A DNA stretch of 64,000 bases from CAVQDV01 sp963711375 (GTDB lineage Bacteria; Pseudomonadota; Gammaproteobacteria; Coxiellales; Coxiellaceae). Positions 61,520 to 64,000 of the stretch are shown in pieces; position 1 is the first letter of the stretch, and each line of letters starts with the position of its first letter. Position numbers and translations under genes: made by a program. The stretch is taken from NCBI GenBank assembly GCA_963711375.1, contig CAVQDV010000005.1, positions 992,001 to 1,056,000 on the forward strand, in the 5' to 3' direction. The notes below the pieces were generated by a model. The model had not been told where the DNA came from. It saw only the letters and a list, made by a program, of their open reading frames with translations, and searched no databases.

Positions 61520-64000
61520 TTAATCAATTAAAACTTCTTCTGCCGGAGGCCTTAAGTTGTAGAAGGAGCTCATCGAGCGGCCGTAGGCTCCTGTTGTGGC
61601 GATTAATAAGATATCGCCTTCCGATGTTTTTGGAAGCAAACGACAATAACCAAGCACATCACCCGATTCGCAAATAGGACCGACGATATTGGCGATATGC
61701 TCTTTGGGCTCGTGTAATTTTGTTAAATTTACAATTTCGTGATAAGCACCGTATAAGCTCGGGCGAATGAGCGAGTTCATTCCCGTAGAAATTCCAATAA
61801 AATGTGTGTCGCCTTTTTGTTTTACCTGTGTGACTTTTGATATCAAGACACCTGCGTTGGCCACTAAATATCGACCGGGTTCCAACCACAGAGATAATTG
61901 TGGATAGGCTTCTTTTATTGGTCGGAGAGAGGCATCAAATTCCGCAATATTCAGCGCAATTTGTCCGGGCTTTTCCACTACTCCCAAACCACCGCCGATA
62001 TTTAATATTTTTACTTTCGGAAAAAGATTTAGAAGACTCGTTAATTTTACAGCCGTTTCGGCCCAAATATCCGCCTGTAGAATGCCGCTACCGCTGTGGG
62101 TATGTAAACCGATCACTTCTATATTATGCTTCTCAGCGATTTTAGCCATTTCTGGTAAATCGTTTAAAGCAATGCCGAATTTCGATTCTTCACCACCGGT
62201 GCAAACAAATTTATGATGGCCCGCGCCATAGCCAGGGTCAATTCTTAATAATACTTTTTTATTTTCAAAGCATTCTGGCCAGGCTCGCAAAATATAACTA
62301 TTATCTATAGTGACACAGGTATTTTTCTGCAAAGCTTCGATATATTCTGATTGAGGGGCGAAATTGGGCGTGAATAAAATTCGTTCCCGATCAATGTCGG
62401 GAAATAATTCTAGTACCCGATCCATTTCATGGATGGAGGTGCATTCAAAACCCAAACCCATACGGTGAAATATTTTCAATATGCCGTCGTTGGAGTTAGC
62501 TTTCATGGCATAAAAAATTCTTTCAAGGGAATGGCAACTTTTCAAAGAATTTGCCGAGTTTTCCAAAGTTTCCCGGTTATAAACGTATTTCGCAGAATTC
62601 GTATCCCCTAATTTTAATAGGGCTTCTTTCTTATGTTCCCACCATGGGATATCGGCGGCTTTAGGCGCGCCGAAATTTTCATCCCAACTCTGCCCCAAGA
62701 AATAATTTCTGGGGTGTTGCTCGATGAGCATGACGTGCAATTTTTTCGTTAAACTTTCGGCGCGATCTTCGTCAACCACCAAAGTTAAATTTAAATCGTT
62801 GGCGGACTGTGAGAGTAAATAAATTTTCTGGGATTCAAATATTTCAAACACAGGCCATAGTTTATGTAAAATCATACGAATGTTACGGCCGACTAAGCTA
62901 ATGGCCGCGCAAGGCCCTATTATTTTTGCATGGGCAAAAATATTTAATTCTGCAATTAACGCATCCAATACGCTTTCATTGCGTTTGATGTCGGCATTAT
63001 CTACTGAAACGGTTATGGTGGTTTCTGCCGTCGATATTAAATCTACGGAAAGCCCATGCTTTTTGAAGCAATTAAAAACATCGGCCAAAAAGCCGACACA
63101 TTTCCACATGCGCAAGGTTTCAATATGAATTAATAAAATATTGGGTTTATTCACAATCGCTTTAATTTGTACGCCAGAGGTATCGCTATCTAAAGAAATA
63201 ATCGTTCCGCTAAATTCTGGCTGCTGTGTATAGCGAATATGCATGGGAATTTGACGAATTTTTAATGGCTCGATCGCATTGGGATGAACGACCTTTGCTC
63301 CCATCGAGGCAATTTCCTGAGCTTCTTCATAGTCGAGTTGTTTTAATAAGCGCGCCTGTGGAATTTCATGGGGATTCGCGGTGTAAATGCCGGGAACGTC
63401 GGTCCAAATTTCGCAGCGTTCGGCATTGATTAAAGCCGCAAAATAAGCGGCGGAAGTATCGGAACCGCCACGGCCTAATAATACCGTTTCACCTTCTGTA
63501 TTAGCCGCAATGAATCCTTGGGTAATGATAACTTTTGCATTTTGTTTCGATAATAATTCGGCAATATGAGGATTATAATCGATGGCACAAGTGGTTGATA
63601 AATACCGATCAGTATCCGTAGCGAGCTCATTTTTTTCGGTAATTAATAATTCACGCGCATCCTGCCAATGAATCGAAAGACCATTTTTATCTAAAAATTT
63701 AGCGCCAATTTCAGTGAGCATGAGTTCGCCAAAGGACAATAGACGCGCTCGAATTCGTGGGCTAGCCTCTCCTAATAATTCAATGCCTTTTACAATGCGA
63801 GCCAACTCTTCAAAATAGCGGTTTAATAAGGAAGGGCAATTAACGTCTAAATCTGTGGCGAGTTTTAAATAGCGTTCCTGTATTTCAATGAGCAGGGCAG
63901 CAGCTTCATTGCGAATCGCCGCTAAAATGAGTTGCTCGAAGCGATTGGTCATCTGCGTAATGGCCGAGCAAACGATCACAGGCTTAAAACCATCTTTAAG
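61520..64000 (-). CDS. lysAC: Bifunctional aspartate kinase / diaminopimelate decarboxylase, N-terminus beyond window
   Basis: The frame is open through the window edge (...KDGFKPVIVCSAITQMTNRF), so the first part of the aspartokinase is missing. The aspartokinase half has LLGRGGSDTSAAYFAALINA and GAKVVHPNAIEPL, then ACT-type regulatory segments. The C-terminal half is a PLP-dependent LysA: FYAMKANSNDGIL with the PLP Lys, GLHTHSGSG, NIGGGLGV and CESGDVLGYCR. This fusion links the first and last steps of lysine synthesis and is known from Legionella and Xanthomonas relatives. The end at 61520 lies 20 nt from direct repeat copy 2. Confidence 0.93.
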   Translation of the reverse strand, partial: LKDGFKPVIVCSAITQMTNRFEQLILAAIRNEAAALLIEIQERYLKLATDLDVNCPSLLNRYFEELARIVKGIELLGEASPRIRARLLSFGELMLTEIGAKFLDKNGLSIHWQDARELLITEKNELATDTDRYLSTTCAIDYNPHIAELLSKQNAKVIITQGFIAANTEGETVLLGRGGSDTSAAYFAALINAERCEIWTDVPGIYTANPHEIPQARLLKQLDYEEAQEIASMGAKVVHPNAIEPLKIRQIPMHIRYTQQPEFSGTIISLDSDTSGVQIKAIVNKPNILLIHIETLRMWKCVGFLADVFNCFKKHGLSVDLISTAETTITVSVDNADIKRNESVLDALIAELNIFAHAKIIGPCAAISLVGRNIRMILHKLWPVFEIFESQKIYLLSQSANDLNLTLVVDEDRAESLTKKLHVMLIEQHPRNYFLGQSWDENFGAPKAADIPWWEHKKEALLKLGDTNSAKYVYNRETLENSANSLKSCHSLERIFYAMKANSNDGILKIFHRMGLGFECTSIHEMDRVLELFPDIDRERILFTPNFAPQSEYIEALQKNTCVTIDNSYILRAWPECFENKKVLLRIDPGYGAGHHKFVCTGGEESKFGIALNDLPEMAKIAEKHNIEVIGLHTHSGSGILQADIWAETAVKLTSLLNLFPKVKILNIGGGLGVVEKPGQIALNIAEFDASLRPIKEAYPQLSLWLEPGRYLVANAGVLISKVTQVKQKGDTHFIGISTGMNSLIRPSLYGAYHEIVNLTKLHEPKEHIANIVGPICESGDVLGYCRLLPKTSEGDILLIATTGAYGRSMSSFYNLRPPAEEVLID

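Overview
The window reads as chromosomal DNA from an AT-rich gammaproteobacterium. The gene content fits the Legionellales (Legionella/Coxiella/Aquicella/Berkiella relatives): a gamma-type atpIBEFHAGDC-glmU operon, an aspartokinase-diaminopimelate decarboxylase fusion, and several large ankyrin, leucine-rich-repeat or domainless proteins that look like effectors of a host-associated bacterium. The taxonomic placement is inference; no rRNA or tRNA gene was seen.

Layout. (1) 1-14263 is an O-antigen cluster: a divergent WaaL-like ligase (partial), a rightward run wzx - GT2 - wzy-like - SDR - GT4 - WbuB-like GT4 - RmlD-like reductase - WbpV-like SDR, and a leftward wbpM - fnlA - fnlC run that meets it tail to tail. 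The sugar genes suggest UDP-D-QuiNAc (WbpM + WbpV) and a UDP-L-6-deoxy-HexNAc (FnlA + RmlD-like + FnlC). (2) 14260-22489 is glmU and the complete F1Fo ATP synthase operon, with a near-consensus promoter at 22521-22548; the wbpM-fnlA-fnlC run lies directly downstream of glmU. (3) 22490-29641 is an accessory island: a long hairpin element, an exported protein, an ankyrin protein with a C58-protease-like front end, a phosphatase, an ArnT-like GT, an orphan truncated antitoxin and a DUF234-type ATPase. (4) 29642-31926 is parB-parA-rsmG. (5) 32010-44020 is a second island: ldcA, two very large uncharacterised proteins, gloB, an amidase and a zinc-ribbon/cyclase/ATPase/TPR protein. (6) 44013-50280 is mnmG, a small hypothetical, mnmE, yidC, yidD, rnpA and rpmH, followed at 50281-50959 by a gene-free AT-rich region with DnaA boxes, the probable oriC; dnaA is not beside it. 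(7) 50960-64000 holds uspA, a second long hairpin element, rsmB, a 2265-residue LRR/transglutaminase-like/double-AAA protein, a regulator-like ATPase flanked by 83-bp direct repeats, and the C-terminal part of the lysC-lysA fusion.

The backbone order rpmH-rnpA-yidD-yidC-mnmE-mnmG ... rsmG-parA-parB ... atpI-atpC-glmU is the familiar oriC-proximal order, here split by two islands of cargo genes. The most unusual features are the two long hairpins (22564-22813 and 51398-51778), which share a 58-nt loop and a 3-prime tail but have unrelated, self-complementary arms; the repeat-flanked ATPase cassette with GATACGTATC palindromes; and the giant AAA protein.
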